Origin: Syncephalis plumigaleata
Lineage: Eukaryota > Zoopagomycota > Zoopagomycetes > Zoopagales > Piptocephalidaceae
Length of the DNA: 64,000 bases
Assembly: GCA_025201365.1 (NCBI GenBank)
Contig: JAIXMF010000001.1
Location: forward strand, 1,488,001 to 1,552,000
Direction: 5' to 3'
Made by a program: the position numbers and the translations under genes. Shown piece by piece: positions 11,433 to 24,297 of the stretch (position 1 is the stretch's first letter; each line of letters begins with the position of its first letter). The notes below the pieces were generated by a model. The model saw only the letters and a list, made by a program, of their open reading frames with translations, searched no databases and was not told the DNA's origin.

Positions 11433-12737
11433 CTTTTTATTCTTTTATTCGTCCTCTGACCACACATACACCACAACAACTCATGCTTTTCCTCTTACTC
11501 CACCTTCGTTTACAGTCATATACAGGCTACACTTAGCTGTAAGCGTATACTACTTGTCTTTGTGTTGTTCTCGGTCGGTCGTTTTGTTCCCGTCTAGTCT
11601 GCCGCTTTGCCAATGACTACTTGTCGATTATGTTGATTGTATGTCGCGTACTCGTATTTTGTATCGTTACTCGTCGGCAGCCTCACTCCAATCTGTATAC
11701 TCTGTCGTAAGCACACTTTGCTCTTCACGCTGTGTAGTAGTTGGTTCTTTATTCGTTGTCGATCAACGTGGCATATACTCCACTGTGTCTTTCATACTGG
11801 TCTATCCTCTATTCAGTTCTCTCTTTCTCGCTCCCTTGTCTACTTGCTTGCGACACTCCCTTGCCCTCACTCGTGTATTTCTATCATTTCATGCCATGCT
11901 CTTTATTCACAGCGTTTGCTTGCTACGTTGTACCACTTTATTCGCGTTGACTTGCTGATCTTTGCTCGTAGTATGTGGGGACACGTACGCATACGTAACA
12001 CTCGCGCTATTCATTAGGTGCCATGCTTGCTTGCCAGCATACAACGTCTCCACTCGTTGTTTTGCATTACTTACTCGTGCTTTATAAATATATGCAAGTA
12101 CGCGGTACTCGTGTTAATTACTAGCCAGTGCTGTTCGTTCCTCTAATTGCGACATGTATACGTAACGAACACTACGGCGTCTACTCGTGTGTTGTGAAAG
12201 TACGCGTACATACATAGTGTCCGCGCTAACTACTACCAATCGCGTCGCTTAGCACTTTGTATTTGTAGTGGGACTGTCTGACATTGTATTGCATATTGTA
12301 AATGTGCCGAGGAAATCCTATATGATGGCTATATCTTTATTTGCATAGTACATATCAATAGCTAGCATGGCATTAATAGAGGGTAATAACAACATTAGTA
12401 CGTCCATTCATTGATCATTAGCATGGTATTACAGGTCTTTCCAACCGTTTAACGCTGTTAGTCATTAATCTCTGCTTTTATTAATAAATAGTATTGCGCA
12501 TTAGTTAGTATCATTATTATTATTGTTATTATTGAAGTCAATATATAGCATTAGTATCTGTGTACGTAATTAACCCTCTCCATAGCACACTCGTCTTATA
12601 CTCCTTATTAATCGTGTTCATCGTATGATTGCGTGTGCAGTATTGACAAAGACAGCGACGCTAACAATTATGCGAAATTATTTTTCAGTAAGAGCAAAAG
12701 TTATAGGCTAACAATGCCAACTGATTGGAAAACCCTG
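11433..12737 (-). repeat. Right arm of 1.3-kb inverted repeat
   Basis: Reverse complement of 6133-7437. It begins 134 bases after the stop codon of the WD40 gene and ends at GAAAACCCTG-TA. Equal arm length (1305 bp) and near identity imply a recent duplication, or homogenisation between arms. Confidence 0.9.
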
Positions 12738-12739
12738 TA

Positions 12740-13460
12740 TTAAAACGTAAACAGCTTACTATTCCGTGTTTGCGTCTACTTGTGTTGAGTCACGCGTATC
12801 TATCATTTTACACTTTATAATATTAATGAATGAAAGAAAGAAAGAAAGAAAGGCTTGAATAAATGAACATTATGGACAATGTAAACGGGATTTTAGTATG
12901 TTCGTGTAACAAACGTGATTTTACATCATGCGTGTCGTTAGTGGCACGGCAATTCGAATATGCAGCATGAATATGCATGCAACAGGGATGTTTCAGCTGT
13001 GTTGGCATGTGCATACCGGCTATTATAGAAGTAGGAGATGACCATTTAATAGCGGATTACTTACAATATCTCGCACTTTCGCTTTCGTTCTCTCTCTCTC
13101 TCTCGTTCTTTCGTTCTCTCGTTTGTCGTTCATTATCCACTGTGCTGGCACACTAGTCTGTTTGTTATCATTGTCATTTACTTCGTATTCCTCATTTGAT
13201 TACCTTGTATCAAGCCACTCCCTCCATTGACTTGGTTTGTATCTTATTCCGCACACATTGTAGTTTCCCAATTGCTCCCTTATCATTAACGGCCGGTCCG
13301 TTGTATTCGCTCCATCAAAATCATTATTATTTGTTTATAAGTCAACTGTTTATTATTGCTGTGCTAGCAACTTCATCAACTATACTATTGTGTATACAAA
13401 CTCATTGGCACGATATATATATATATATACGTACATTTGTGCTTACCATCGATATAAACA
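12740..13460. other. Intergenic, promoter of the RGS-domain gene
   Basis: No gene recognised. Contains a GAAA repeat near 12,832-12,852, a TC-rich tract at 13,084-13,122 and an ATATAT run near 13,413-13,429, about 30-45 bases before the start codon. These resemble polypyrimidine/TATA-type fungal core promoter elements. Confidence 0.5.
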
Positions 13461-14825
13461 ATGTCGCCAATCTCGGTTCCATCTACCCACGAATGTCGCC
13501 TCTTGCTCGAGGTACTACTCGCCGAGGATCACTCGGCCCTGGTGGGGATGACACAGGCGCCATTGAGCTCTGAAGATTTCCAGCTATATTTGCAAAAACA
13601 ACAAGACAAGACTCTCGAGCATTGTATCGAGTTCCTCGAATGGTTGGTCGACTATACCGTGCGATTCTCCAAGCTTGCTCACGATCTACAACAACGCAGT
13701 CCACCTGCACGCGGTGATCGCGTAGAAATGAGCAGTGTCCAGTCAACGGTACCCGGTATTCGGTATGGACTATCTCCACCGGGCAAACAGCCATTTCGTA
13801 GTGCCGCTGATTTTTGCCAGCTACGATTTCTTAATCCAGGTGCACCACTCGACCTAAGAATGCCACTTGGTATTCGTGACACGAGTCTCGCTCTACTAGC
13901 TCGGACCACACATCCAAGCGCGTTTGCCGGTGTAGCCGATCATTGTCGACGCCGATTGGCCTCCGAGGCATTGCCGAAATACGTATCGAGTGCCTGTCGA
14001 AACATTAATCAACGATCCGTACGCACGCGTAATATATGGTGTGCCCTCGGTATCACATTGGTGATTGCAGCCATTCTAACGACTGTCCTATTGGGATGGT
14101 CACGTTGGATTCGGTTTGCACTGGTTCCTTTTATATTCTACATTATCTTCACTCTGTTGGGATCGCATCTATCTCTGTGTTTCTTTCGCTACCTAAAGGG
14201 TATTCGTGACGACAGCGGATATGATGGCGATGCACATGACGGATCGGATCATCAGAGTGGCAGCGGCAATGGTAGCAATAGTCCGTTAGACGACATCGAC
14301 GATGCTAGAAGACTGGAGTCTGGCCTGTGCCCAGCCGGTGGTCTGGAGACCGTACCCGAGGTTAACGAAACGGAGGAGGAAAAGTCAGTGGTGGTAGACG
14401 AGGAGAAATCGGGAACATCCGTGGATCCTGCAAAAGTCAGCCTAGATGGCGAAACAAAGTATTCCGGTAGTATTCATCGGTTGTCGTCGATTACCACACG
14501 ACTACCCTCGCTCGACTATATTGAATCGGATCCAAGTATATTTGAGGTTGAAGCATCATCAGCACCAACATCGGCACCATCATCATCATGGTCTCGATGG
14601 ATGTTCTGGCGTCGAAGACAACAAGTGGAACCGAAGAAGAAGCAAGGCTATAGCAAATCATTCGAGAAGATGCCCACCGATAGCTACAAGCGAGTGGTGC
14701 GCTCGTCTCTTGTACGTCGACTACAACGACGTCAAATCCTTCGTAATGTCATTCCAATGTCTATAATTACTACCTTAATGTTTTCAGCTGCTTTGTTGGC
14801 CATTCCCGAAACTATATTCGACTAG
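13461..14825 (+). CDS. RAX1: RGS-domain multi-pass membrane protein, Rax1-like
   Basis: Single exon, 454 residues. The N-terminal 190 residues resemble an RGS domain (ECRLLLEVLLAEDHSAL, then FQLYLQKQQDKTLEHCIEFLEWLVDY, ending near CRRRLASEALPKYV). Two hydrophobic helices follow (about 195-216 and 222-246), then a long acidic/Ser-rich cytoplasmic-type stretch with a WSRWMFWRRRQ patch, and a last helix near the C-terminus (VIPMSIITTLMFSAALLAIP). An N-terminal RGS-like domain plus C-terminal membrane helices is the layout of fungal Rax1, a bud-site/polarity protein of about 435 residues. Homology is inferred from layout, not from alignment. Length and start codon (first ATG after a TATA-like run) agree with this. 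Confidence 0.65.
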   Translation: MSPISVPSTHECRLLLEVLLAEDHSALVGMTQAPLSSEDFQLYLQKQQDKTLEHCIEFLEWLVDYTVRFSKLAHDLQQRSPPARGDRVEMSSVQSTVPGIRYGLSPPGKQPFRSAADFCQLRFLNPGAPLDLRMPLGIRDTSLALLARTTHPSAFAGVADHCRRRLASEALPKYVSSACRNINQRSVRTRNIWCALGITLVIAAILTTVLLGWSRWIRFALVPFIFYIIFTLLGSHLSLCFFRYLKGIRDDSGYDGDAHDGSDHQSGSGNGSNSPLDDIDDARRLESGLCPAGGLETVPEVNETEEEKSVVVDEEKSGTSVDPAKVSLDGETKYSGSIHRLSSITTRLPSLDYIESDPSIFEVEASSAPTSAPSSSWSRWMFWRRRQQVEPKKKQGYSKSFEKMPTDSYKRVVRSSLVRRLQRRQILRNVIPMSIITTLMFSAALLAIPETIFD

Positions 14826-16902
14826 CTTCCTCCCCCCTCTCTCTATCTATCTCTATCTATCTACTAGTTGATTATAAAAATAAATGATATTTACGAGCAT
14901 TTTAGAAATATGGGTTATTGCCATGATAATTGTTGGACAGACTAACTAGTTGTATAGCATTGTTACATGCATCTACTTTATATTACATTAGTTGGTGGAT
15001 ATCATTTCTCGAAACAAGCCATTCACTACAAAGCAGCAATAATCCATGCGAGTTTCCGTGACAGACATACTTATCGACTACGTCACCTATCCGTATATCC
15101 ATATCCATAATCATATTCATATTCATATCTATACCCATATATGAATATATGAATACATTTATGCGTTCTATCCTATGCAATAGTCCTAACCACCTTGGCC
15201 GTTCGAGTACTATCCTTTGCACTAAACGTGCAATAATCCAACTGGTAGGATCTACCTTGATCAAAAAGGACGAGTAGTGGCACAAATAATCCTAATTTGC
15301 TATGGACCGGTTCATCATCAGGTGATCATTCTAGTTGGTGTGGGCGGTGCAAGGACAACCTGCATAAGGCAGAAAGTCTACCTGTGAACCTAGTCTATCC
15401 CATTGCTGTAGCATTTCTCTATGGCAAGCAAGAACAACGCGCAAGCTAGTTTTCCTTTTCCTTCATTGTCTCCTTGTCAATCTTCCCCTAATAGCGAGAC
15501 TCTATTATAATAAAATATATTGCTCACGCTGTATTCAGCGGATAGCTCGCAAAAAGAACTTGCCATTTGCCATTTGAATAAGCGTGACGATCTAACTCAC
15601 GGTATGGTAAAGAAGTAGGCTAGCATGGCAACTCCGCACGTTCCTACACACACGCACGCGACCATTCTGGCAAGAATGACTGGCTCAACTGGTAAGCATG
15701 TCCATGTCCATGTGTGTCTGTCTATGTCGATTCAAGTCATCATTCTCAATTCAGCATGTGGCTGCAGATTATCGCGGTGGCCTTGTTCTAAGCACTACAT
15801 CGTTCGTCATTATTATTCCTTCCCTTTTATTAACTACTTGCACAGAACGACGCTTCTCTTCCAACACTTCTCCTACTTCTTCTTCTTCTCTCCTTTCATT
15901 TAATTACAATCTACTATTCATTTCAATTCGTATTCGTTATTGGTCGTGGCTTGATTGCTCGTCCAGATTTATTCCAATAGCTATATCCGCTATCATTGTT
16001 ATTTTTCTTATTTGTAGTAGTATCTCGACGAATTCAATTATCCAATTCACCAAACTGTCGAAACACAACCGTGTATTGTCGTTCTCATTCAAGATAGTGT
16101 AGAGTAAGTGGTATTTCTATGTGCATGCTGAATACGCTACCGAGTTATCGCACGTTTGCTTTTAACCTCCTTACTTGGCAAGCCTACGGTGCCCACCTAT
16201 CATCTTCCTTGTCGGCGGTCACAAAATCAGACTAAACAGTTTATTTGTGGCTTTACGGCCTTGACACTTCAAACTGCTGTGTCACTGCCGTTGACTGTAC
16301 TTCGTCAGCGTTACGTTTCTTGCTTTCTTCATTAACAAATACTACATAACATTAGTTCATATTCGGAGGGAGGTCTGGGTTTATTTTAGAATATATATTT
16401 CGTATATTATTCGACTTTGAAATCTCCGACCATTATTTCCGTTACACTTCGTTCTTTTATTTATTCGCTCCACACACACACACACACGTACGCATACGTC
16501 CACACACCACCACCACAACCACTCGATTCTTGTTCTCTCGTCCTCCCTTTCTTAAAGGCTGGTTCATTCTAATATACTTGCTATAGTCACTGCAGTCGAG
16601 TGTCTACCTCATTACTCTTCCTTTCACCCCCACCTTTGGTTAAACATTGTCATTATCATCATCATCTTCCTCTACTAATTTACATTTCTATACTATTGCG
16701 TCCTACACTAGTACGCATATACATACACTGATACATATTACGACATAATCTAGGTTTTGTTGATCAAGTTTACGCAATTGTGAACCACTATCTACCGCGG
16801 TTGTCTTTAATATTGCGTAGCAGACTAGGCTCGTTTACTTCCCTTTTCGATATACCACTATTCGTATCTTATTATTCACCATTATACAACTAATCGACAA
16901 AC
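14826..16902. other. 2.1-kb gene-free interval upstream of the kinesin
   Basis: Begins with a CTAT/CTCT tract (14,838-14,865). It contains degenerate ATTCAT/ATATCC repeats near 15,095-15,160 and a CA run near 16,474-16,486. A 134-codon open frame at 15,698-16,102 has hydrophobic stretches but low-complexity Ser-rich composition, and I do not call it a gene. The last several hundred bases are pyrimidine-rich and probably form the kinesin promoter and leader. Confidence 0.45.
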
Positions 16903-17651
16903 ATGGCACCGACTAGTAGCGAAGGCACTGATGTGTCAGTCCAAGTTGGTAAGTGCTTATGTCTGTGACTTCCTAGGAAGATGATGTTTCGGGAATAGAC
17001 GCTAAACATGCGATACCGCTATTATTGTATGTCTAGCCCTTCGTATACGTCCACTAAACGACTCGGAGATCGTACAACGTGCTCCCTCGATGCGCAATTT
17101 GCCCGCTGAAGTGCTCAGTCTTTCCCCTAATCTACCCAGGGTTACGGTAGTGCCATATCAACGTCACTTCACCTATGATCATATATTCGGACCGTCTACC
17201 TCGCAGCAGGAAGTGTTCGACCAGTGTGTCGCTCGTTTGATGGACAAATTTCTAGACGGATACAACGCCACCATCCTTGCTTATGGTCAGACCTCCTCGG
17301 GTAAAACGTTTACAATGGGCACCGGGCTTGGCGAGGGTTACGCCGATAGCGAGAACACACGGGGTATTGTACCACGAGCCGCGGCAGCTCTATTTGATCA
17401 TTTGCAACGAATGCCTCGCAATGAATTCAGATATCAAGTACAAGTATCGTTTCTCGAGATTTACAACGAGGATCTCATTGATTTACTGTCGATTACTTCT
17501 CGCGATGGACCGCGCAACACGGTCACCATTCGCGAGGACACCCGCGGCAACATCATATGGACAGGTGTACGCGAGTTACGAGTTAATAGCATGCTAGAAC
17601 TGTTGAGGTAAGTGGCATTTTATTTGGTTTTTATTACGTTAAACTAATGCG

Positions 17652-17688
<37 letters not shown>

Positions 17689-20600
17689 GTGACGATAATA
17701 GCTGTCTAGAGAATGGATCAGCCCTTCGTCAGACCGGCTCCACCGATATGAATGAAGCCTCCTCTCGATCGCACGCCATCTTTAGCGTATCTCTTAAGCA
17801 GGAGAAATGGGTGCCTAATGAGCCTGAAGGCGGCGCGGCCAATGCCAACGGACACGCTAATGGCAGGTCAACACCGAATGGTACTCGTTTGCCCATGCGA
17901 ACTGGCACACCCACCGGTCGACGTAGCGCACTTGGTGGTCGAGCCACACCCTCTGGACTACCACGTCCCGGTTCCATGTATAGTCGCGGATCACCTTCCT
18001 CGGCCATCGCTGAGCCTAATCCTAATGGTCCGGAATCTGGAAACGGTCAATGGGTGGTGATGCAGAGCAAGTTCCATTTCGTTGATTTGGCAGGCTCCGA
18101 ACGGGTAAGTGTTTTATTATGATTTCAATATAATTACAATGGAATCCATTAACGCTGAATTTATCATTTTTAGCTTAAACGTACCAATGCAGTCGGTGAC
18201 CGAGCCAGGGAAGGCATCAGCATTAATGCCGGTCTGTCCGCTCTAGGCAACGTGATTAGCGCGCTAGGTGATACGACCAAGAAATCCGTCCACGTACCAT
18301 ATCGTGATTCAAAGCTTACCCGTCTATTGCAAGACTCACTAGGCGGTAACAGTCAAACGCTCATGATCGCTTGTGCCTCACCAGCAGCCAGCAATCTCAC
18401 AGAAACGATTAATACGCTCAAATACGCAAATCGGGCACGTAACATTAAGAATCAAGTGACGCAGAATCAGGAAATGTCGCTTGACGTCGATTATCTACAG
18501 GCACAAATTGCCAAGCTTAAGGCGGAAATTCGTCATCTTAAATCGATGAGTATGGCGTCGGATGACACGGACTACATGCAACAGGCCGTCAATCATGAAA
18601 CCAACTTCCTTCGTAAACGCAACGAATCGCTCGAGCAAGAACTGGAAAAGGTCAACACTAGTTACGCTCAATTGGAAGCGCACTTTGAAACGGTCTCGTT
18701 AGAGTTGACGCAACTACAGGAGCAACAGGAGGTTTGGCGTCAACAACAAACGGCAGCCCTTCATCGCTCGACTACCGGATCGTCAGTCGATTCGTCGTCA
18801 GAGCAACGCGGTGCCACTCGCGGATCGAACCTCGCCAACATTCGTAGTCTAACCGAGTCAGGATCCTCGAACTTTCAACGGGAGGTCGAGCCGGTTATCG
18901 AGGAATACGAAAAGGTGGTCTCGGCCTTGGAGGAGCAATTGAATCAAGCGCGCGAGGCTATTGCCGCGGCAGAGGCACAAGTGCAAATTACCTCGGCCAA
19001 ATTACGGTTTGAAGAGACGGTACGCGAAAGCAACTCCATCGTTATCGCCAAGCTTAAATCGCGCGTCAACGAATTGCACGAGCGGGAATCCGGCTCCATT
19101 GCCTATATCCACGAGCTTGAAGCCAAGGTACACGGTGGAATTATCGAGGAGATCAGTGAAGATGCCAGCGCATTACGCCGTGAACTCGCCAAGGAACGCA
19201 CTGAAGTTAGTCGATTGCGTCAGGAGTTGGAGACGCACAAAGATCCGGACGTGTTGGCATTGGTGGAAACGGTCACGGAGCTAGAGGAGAAGATTCAATC
19301 GTTGCAAAAAGATGCCGAGTCGCGTCAGAATCGTCGTCGTCGTATTCCTCAAGTCAACGGCATTGCTCGACCGCAAACCGAGATATTCCTTCCTGGAGAG
19401 GAGCCGATACTATCGTTGAACGGTCAGAATGGCGAACATGCCAACGACGCCAAGAATGGTAGCGAGGCCGTTACGGGTGATGACACTGCGGTTGGTGCTG
19501 CAAATCAACGTCATCGTCGTGGTAGCAGTTTCACGGATCTATCACCGGAGCGACTAGCCCTGGACGCCATTAGCAACAATCCACAGGCTACACTCGAAAA
19601 ATTGACGGTGCTCGAGGAAGAGCTTGCTCAATTGCAACAACGCAATCAATCGTTAATGAAGGAGCATGAAGAGCGCGTTAAAGATCTCATGAATCAGGAG
19701 ATGGTGGAAACGGAATCACGTCGTCGTGAACGCGAAGCAACCGAGAGTGAAATGGCACAACTACGCGGTCGTTTGGCGGCGGCAGAAGCGGAATTAGCAG
19801 CAGCACGTGCTCAACTAGATCCTAATAGCTCGGAGAGAATGGCCGAGATTGAAATGCGTATTCGCGAGGTGCAAGAGGAATCGGAGCGTGCACACAACGA
19901 GGAATTGCAACGTCATGAAGCGGAACTCGTGGAACTCGAGAGCAAGATGGCCGATCTACAAGCGGAGGCTACCTCGCTACGTGAAGAGGAGCGTGAACGA
20001 CATCGTCAAGTGGTACGCCGTCTCGAGAATGAACTGACGGAATTACGCGCGCAAGCGGAAAAGAGCGGCAAACTACGCAGTATGGACACCAAGATCATCG
20101 CCACTTTACGCGACAAGATCGCGATGCTTGATGGCGAGCTGAAGCGTACCGAACAGCAACTGGCCGAGGAACGCGATCGTGTCTTGACCGCTAAACGCGC
20201 CGTACTGGACGAGGCATCTTTCATGGTGTCGCCATTATCGCCATCTATTCGCGAGAATGAACTGTCAGCACTAGTGGAGGAACTTGGCCAAAAGGCGGAG
20301 GCACTCAAGAATGCACGTCAAGCGACAGTCGAGCAAGCCGAAGACGAGGAGAATGCCCAGGCCGAGCAAATTGCCGAGTTGGAAGTTCGCATCATCAACC
20401 TGATCAAGGAATTGGAACAAACGCGCAATGCCGATCGTGCTCAGCATACCCGTCAAGTATCCGGCATGTTGACCAAGATTGCCCAGCTAGAGAATGAGGT
20501 GCTTGAAGCACGCGAGCGTTACGAAGTAGCGGCCGCCAATGATGCGGAAGAGATTGCCCACCTTCGGGAACAAGTTGAACTCAAGACGCAGCGCATTCAG

Positions 20601-23294
20601 GAGCTTGAAGAGCTGCTCGACGAGCATGACGAAGAGATGGCCATGATCAATGCGTCCAAGCAGGAACACGAAAGCAAGGTGCTAGCACTCGAGCAGCAAG
20701 TGGCCGCTTTGAAGTTGGCCAGCAATCGAGTAGCCTCGGAATTGGAGCAACTTCACAACGATGATGGCAGCGACAATCCATCGGAATCTAACGCCGAGCA
20801 TCGCATTCGTCTATTGACCGCTGAAGCAACCGATCTACGTCGTGTCAATGAACGTATGGCGGCGCAACTGCAACGCTTGGAGAACATCTCGCTCATGACA
20901 ACGGATACCAGTCAGGTGATGTCGTTGCAACAAGAGATACAACAGCTTGAAGCGACCAATTATCGTCTATTGGAGCAACTGGAGAAGGTAGCGGGCGATG
21001 AGGGTGAATCGGCCGGTCAGTTCCTATCGCTGGAAGAGGAGATTCAACGTTTAGAATCGACCAATGGTCGAATGCTCGATCAAGTGAAGATGCTTGAAAC
21101 GCGTATGCGTGAATTGGACGCTCAAAAGAAGGCGGAGGCCCTTCGTGCAAGTCAAGTGGAGGCCGAGCTACAACACATCCACATGAAGTACCAAGGAGCT
21201 CATGCGCCACAAGCTGACACCGATGCTAAACAAGATGAATCACATGCCACGCGCGAATTGGCCAATGAAGCTAACGATGTCATTTCCGCGGATCTAATCA
21301 AGCTACAAGAGCAATTGACGTTGCTAGCCCAGGCTAAAGACGATTGTGCACGCGAGCTGGAGGAGGTACGCGCGCAGTTGACGGCATCGCAAGAAGAAAG
21401 CGTGAAACAGATTGAAAGCTTGCGCGAGGAACTCGAGACACTTCAGACCACCCATGCCACCGAGCTAGAACGTCTAAAAGCGGAGCGTGATGAATTGGAA
21501 GCAGCTCGCGCAGCAGCAGATGCTCGTGCCACGAAACTCGACACTGAACTGCAGTCGCAGGATGACACGACACTTGAATCACTTCGCAATGTTGTCCGTG
21601 AATTGGAGGCCACCAGTGATGCCTCACTCCAACGATTAACCGAGCTACAAAAGCAATTGCTAGCTTTGGAATCGGAGAATAGCGAGTATAAGGAGTTGGT
21701 AGCCGAGCTTGAGACGGCACTTTCACGCGCACAAGATGGTACAGACACCAATCTAGTCCAGCTGGAGGAGCAGTTGCGCGATGCTCAACAACGTCATCGT
21801 GATGAAATACATGCAACGCAATCGCAACTTGAGGAAGCACGCACGGCTAATGAGGCATTGCAGAAGCAGCTAGTCGAGCTGGAGACCACAGCATCCGCCG
21901 CTCAGGAAGACAAGAAAGCCACTGAGGAGATTCTAGTTGCATTGGAGGCAACTCACAATGAACAAGCTGACCGTATTAGCAGTTTGGAGCAGGAGCTGAA
22001 GATGGCCCAAGAAGCATTGGCGAAATCGTCGGCATCAGAGGCGCAATCGGTTAGCGGTCCAACTGCGGAGATGTTTGCCTTATTGCAAAAGGAGCTAAGC
22101 ACGCTGGAGGAGACACTCGAACTTAAGCAATCGGTAGATAATGGTGATGATCAGCAGGATGCTAATGTCGTGGCAGTTCGCTCGCTACTTGCACGCGTAC
22201 GTCAAGTTGAAGAGGCACGCGCGGTATTGGACAAGCGATCACAAGGATACGAGGCTGATGTCAGGGATTTAGAGTCACTAGTGGAGGAGCTTTCCGATAA
22301 CAACAAGCAGCTAACCGAGCAACTATCGTCAAAGCAAAGTGGCGATTCTAGCGATAGTCTAACAGAGCGTATTGCACAACTCGAGAACGAGCGTGCCGAG
22401 CTGAATAAGGAGAAGGAAAAGTATACGCTAGAGGTGCGACAGCTTGAAGAGGAAATGGAACAGGTTGGCGCTATCAACTTGGAGCTGGAGAACGAGGTCA
22501 CACGACTAGTTGATGCCTTGCGTAAGATGGAGCAAGCCAAGAAGCAGGACAACGGTGTCGAGGGCAGCGATAATTCTGATGCCGGTCAACTACGCGATAA
22601 GCTTGCCAGTCAGGAAACGAACATCATCCAGCAGACTAAGCTTATTAAGACGCAAGAAGAGCGTATCGTTGAATTGGAGTTGACCATCGAAGCCATGCAT
22701 CGTCAACAGTTGAGCTCGCCGTCACGTCGTCCATCCAGACTATCGGATGAATCCAACGGTGGTTACAAGCACAAGTTGGCGAATGGCTCGCTTAGCAATA
22801 TCGATGTGAGTCCACCGCCTACACCGCCACCACGTATTCCGCCACCACCCACACCGATTCCTACATCCAGTCCACCGTCACCAACATCGTCTCGATCACC
22901 CTCACCACCTGGCCACAACAACAACAACAGCAGCAATAATGGAAACCCGGCTGAAGAGGCTCGTCTACGTAATCAAGTAAAACAGCTCGAGGGTGATTTA
23001 CGTGGACATGTTGCACTTATCGAGACACTGGAAAAGTCACTTGGCGATATGGAGATCGCACAACGGGATCTTGAGCGTAGCAAGGAGAGTGTTAGTCAAC
23101 AGGTGGAAAGGGAGCGTATCGAGAAGCAAAAGATGACGGAAGCCCTCGAAACACTACAACGCAAGATGGATGAGATGCGGGGCATGTTTGAAGGAGAACG
23201 CGTGAAAAGTGCGCAACTCTTGGAGAAGAATCGTGCACTCGAGCGTCAGATGCTAGAGTTGAAGGCGAAGAAGAGCAAATTGCTATGCTTCTAA
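16903..23294 (+). CDS. Long N-terminal-motor kinesin, kinesin-4 (chromokinesin)-like, 4 exons
   Basis: Exons 16903-16948, 17037-17607, 17702-18104 and 18174-23294 encode 2046 residues. The motor domain spans about residues 12-426: [10 protein letters not shown]-loop GQTSSGKT (99-106), switch I NEASSRSH (223-230), switch II DLAGSE (334-339), then [18 protein letters not shown] and the neck sequence [13 protein letters not shown]. An insertion of about 80 Gly/Pro/Thr-rich residues separates switch I from switch II. After the motor comes about 1,450 residues of Glu/Leu/Gln-rich heptads (coiled coil). A proline-rich segment follows (about residues 1,886-1,930) and then a final coiled coil. [14 protein letters not shown] and the long stalk favour kinesin-4/KIF21 over kinesin-1, but the class is an inference. 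Its role would be microtubule plus-end motility as a dimer. No frame breaks were found across the 5.1-kb last exon. Confidence 0.9.
17651..17688 (+). repeat. CA/TA microsatellite in kinesin intron 2
   Basis: A perfect CA run is followed directly by a TA run inside the 94-nt intron 17608-17701. It takes up about 40 percent of the intron and leaves the donor and acceptor intact. Confidence 0.9.
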
Positions 23295-24297
23295 TCTAAA
23301 GATGCACCTTTCTGCGTTCTTTATTACTCTGCGTCTGTGTACTCATCTCTTCATTCAATCTTTGCCTTTTGCCTTTATTCGTCAAGTTCACCTAGGTGGA
23401 CGTCTTCCATGTACTCTTGTTTGGATACGCGTTTACCTTGTCATGATATCATATTGTGTATTATCTACTTGTTAGTCGCCCTTTTTGGCGGTAGGACGTG
23501 CATAGTAATTTAGAACACGCGATTTTGCTCTATTTGATCCTTGTTTCATTTAGCGTTATTAGACCGTGCACTATTAGTACTACTATTTTGCATGACTGGT
23601 TATGATAAATAGTCTGGTTACCGTTTATCAGTAATGGTCGTGCACTAGCGGTCGATAGATGCATATGATATCATTTGCGTATTCGTTGGCTATATACTTT
23701 TTACATTTCTCGATTCAAGCTCTCTTTCTTACGTATAGTTTATAGTGGTCTCTACCATTATTGCTACTGCTACTGTTCTTCATTTTTGATGACGATGCTC
23801 TTGATCGTCTCTCTCACTCGCTCACTCGCTCGCTCTCTTGTGTTCAATTCTTTCCTTTCCATTCTTCTTAATATACCATTATTACTATATTATTATACTA
23901 TATTATTAGCTCCCGTCCTTTGTACGGAATTTATTCAATTGAACAACAATAATAAACAGAATTTGTTTAACTCGCTAGGTGCATAATCAGCCATCTATGA
24001 TGTCGTATAGAATACGCTTAAACTATAATTACTTCAAGTTAAATGACAAAGGTTCTATGTATGGCCATGCTGTAGCCAAGCGACCAATGGGGCACGGCAA
24101 TTATGATAAATCTTGCTGCCGTGTAACCGCATGGCACGCCAGACACGCAGGATTGAGCGATAAAAGCAAGCGACTATTTCATGCTTGCAAGACATTATCC
24201 AGCTCTCTTTCACTCTCTCGCTCTCTTATTCAGATACTACATTTTATATATTCCATAATTTCCATTCCTTGTTACTCTCGTTATTACTCTTGTTACT
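23295..24297. other. Intergenic, no gene recognised
   Basis: 3' flank of the kinesin and 5' flank of the small secreted-protein gene. T-rich with CTCACTCG repeats near 23,812-23,840. Open frames here are short and low in complexity. Confidence 0.5.

Larger units (their letters stand above)
6131..12739. mobile_element. Candidate 6.6-kb DNA element with 1.3-kb terminal inverted repeats and TA flanks
   Basis: Two segments, 6133-7437 and 11433-12737, are near-identical reverse complements of equal length (axis 9435). Their outer ends both read TA-CAGGGTTTTC, so the pair is bounded by TA dinucleotides, as in Tc1/mariner-type target duplication. No transposase frame was found inside. The interior (7438-11432) holds a small TIR-bounded sequence and a complete Cdc20-like WD40 gene. 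Two readings remain open: a non-autonomous element that captured a host gene, or a host gene flanked by an inverted duplication. The TA flank is only two bases, so it could be coincidence. Superfamily not assigned. Confidence 0.45.

Noticed and set aside
6853-12017. 126-codon frame present in both 1.3-kb arms (6853-7233 minus, 11637-12017 plus)
   Set aside because: Three overlapping frames are open in the same place. Composition is Ser/Leu/Cys-rich without motifs. Its double occurrence only reflects the inverted repeat.
15698-16102. 134-codon frame upstream of the kinesin
   Set aside because: Low-complexity, with hydrophobic and Ser-rich tracts from T-rich DNA. A second frame overlaps it. 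More likely leader or promoter sequence.
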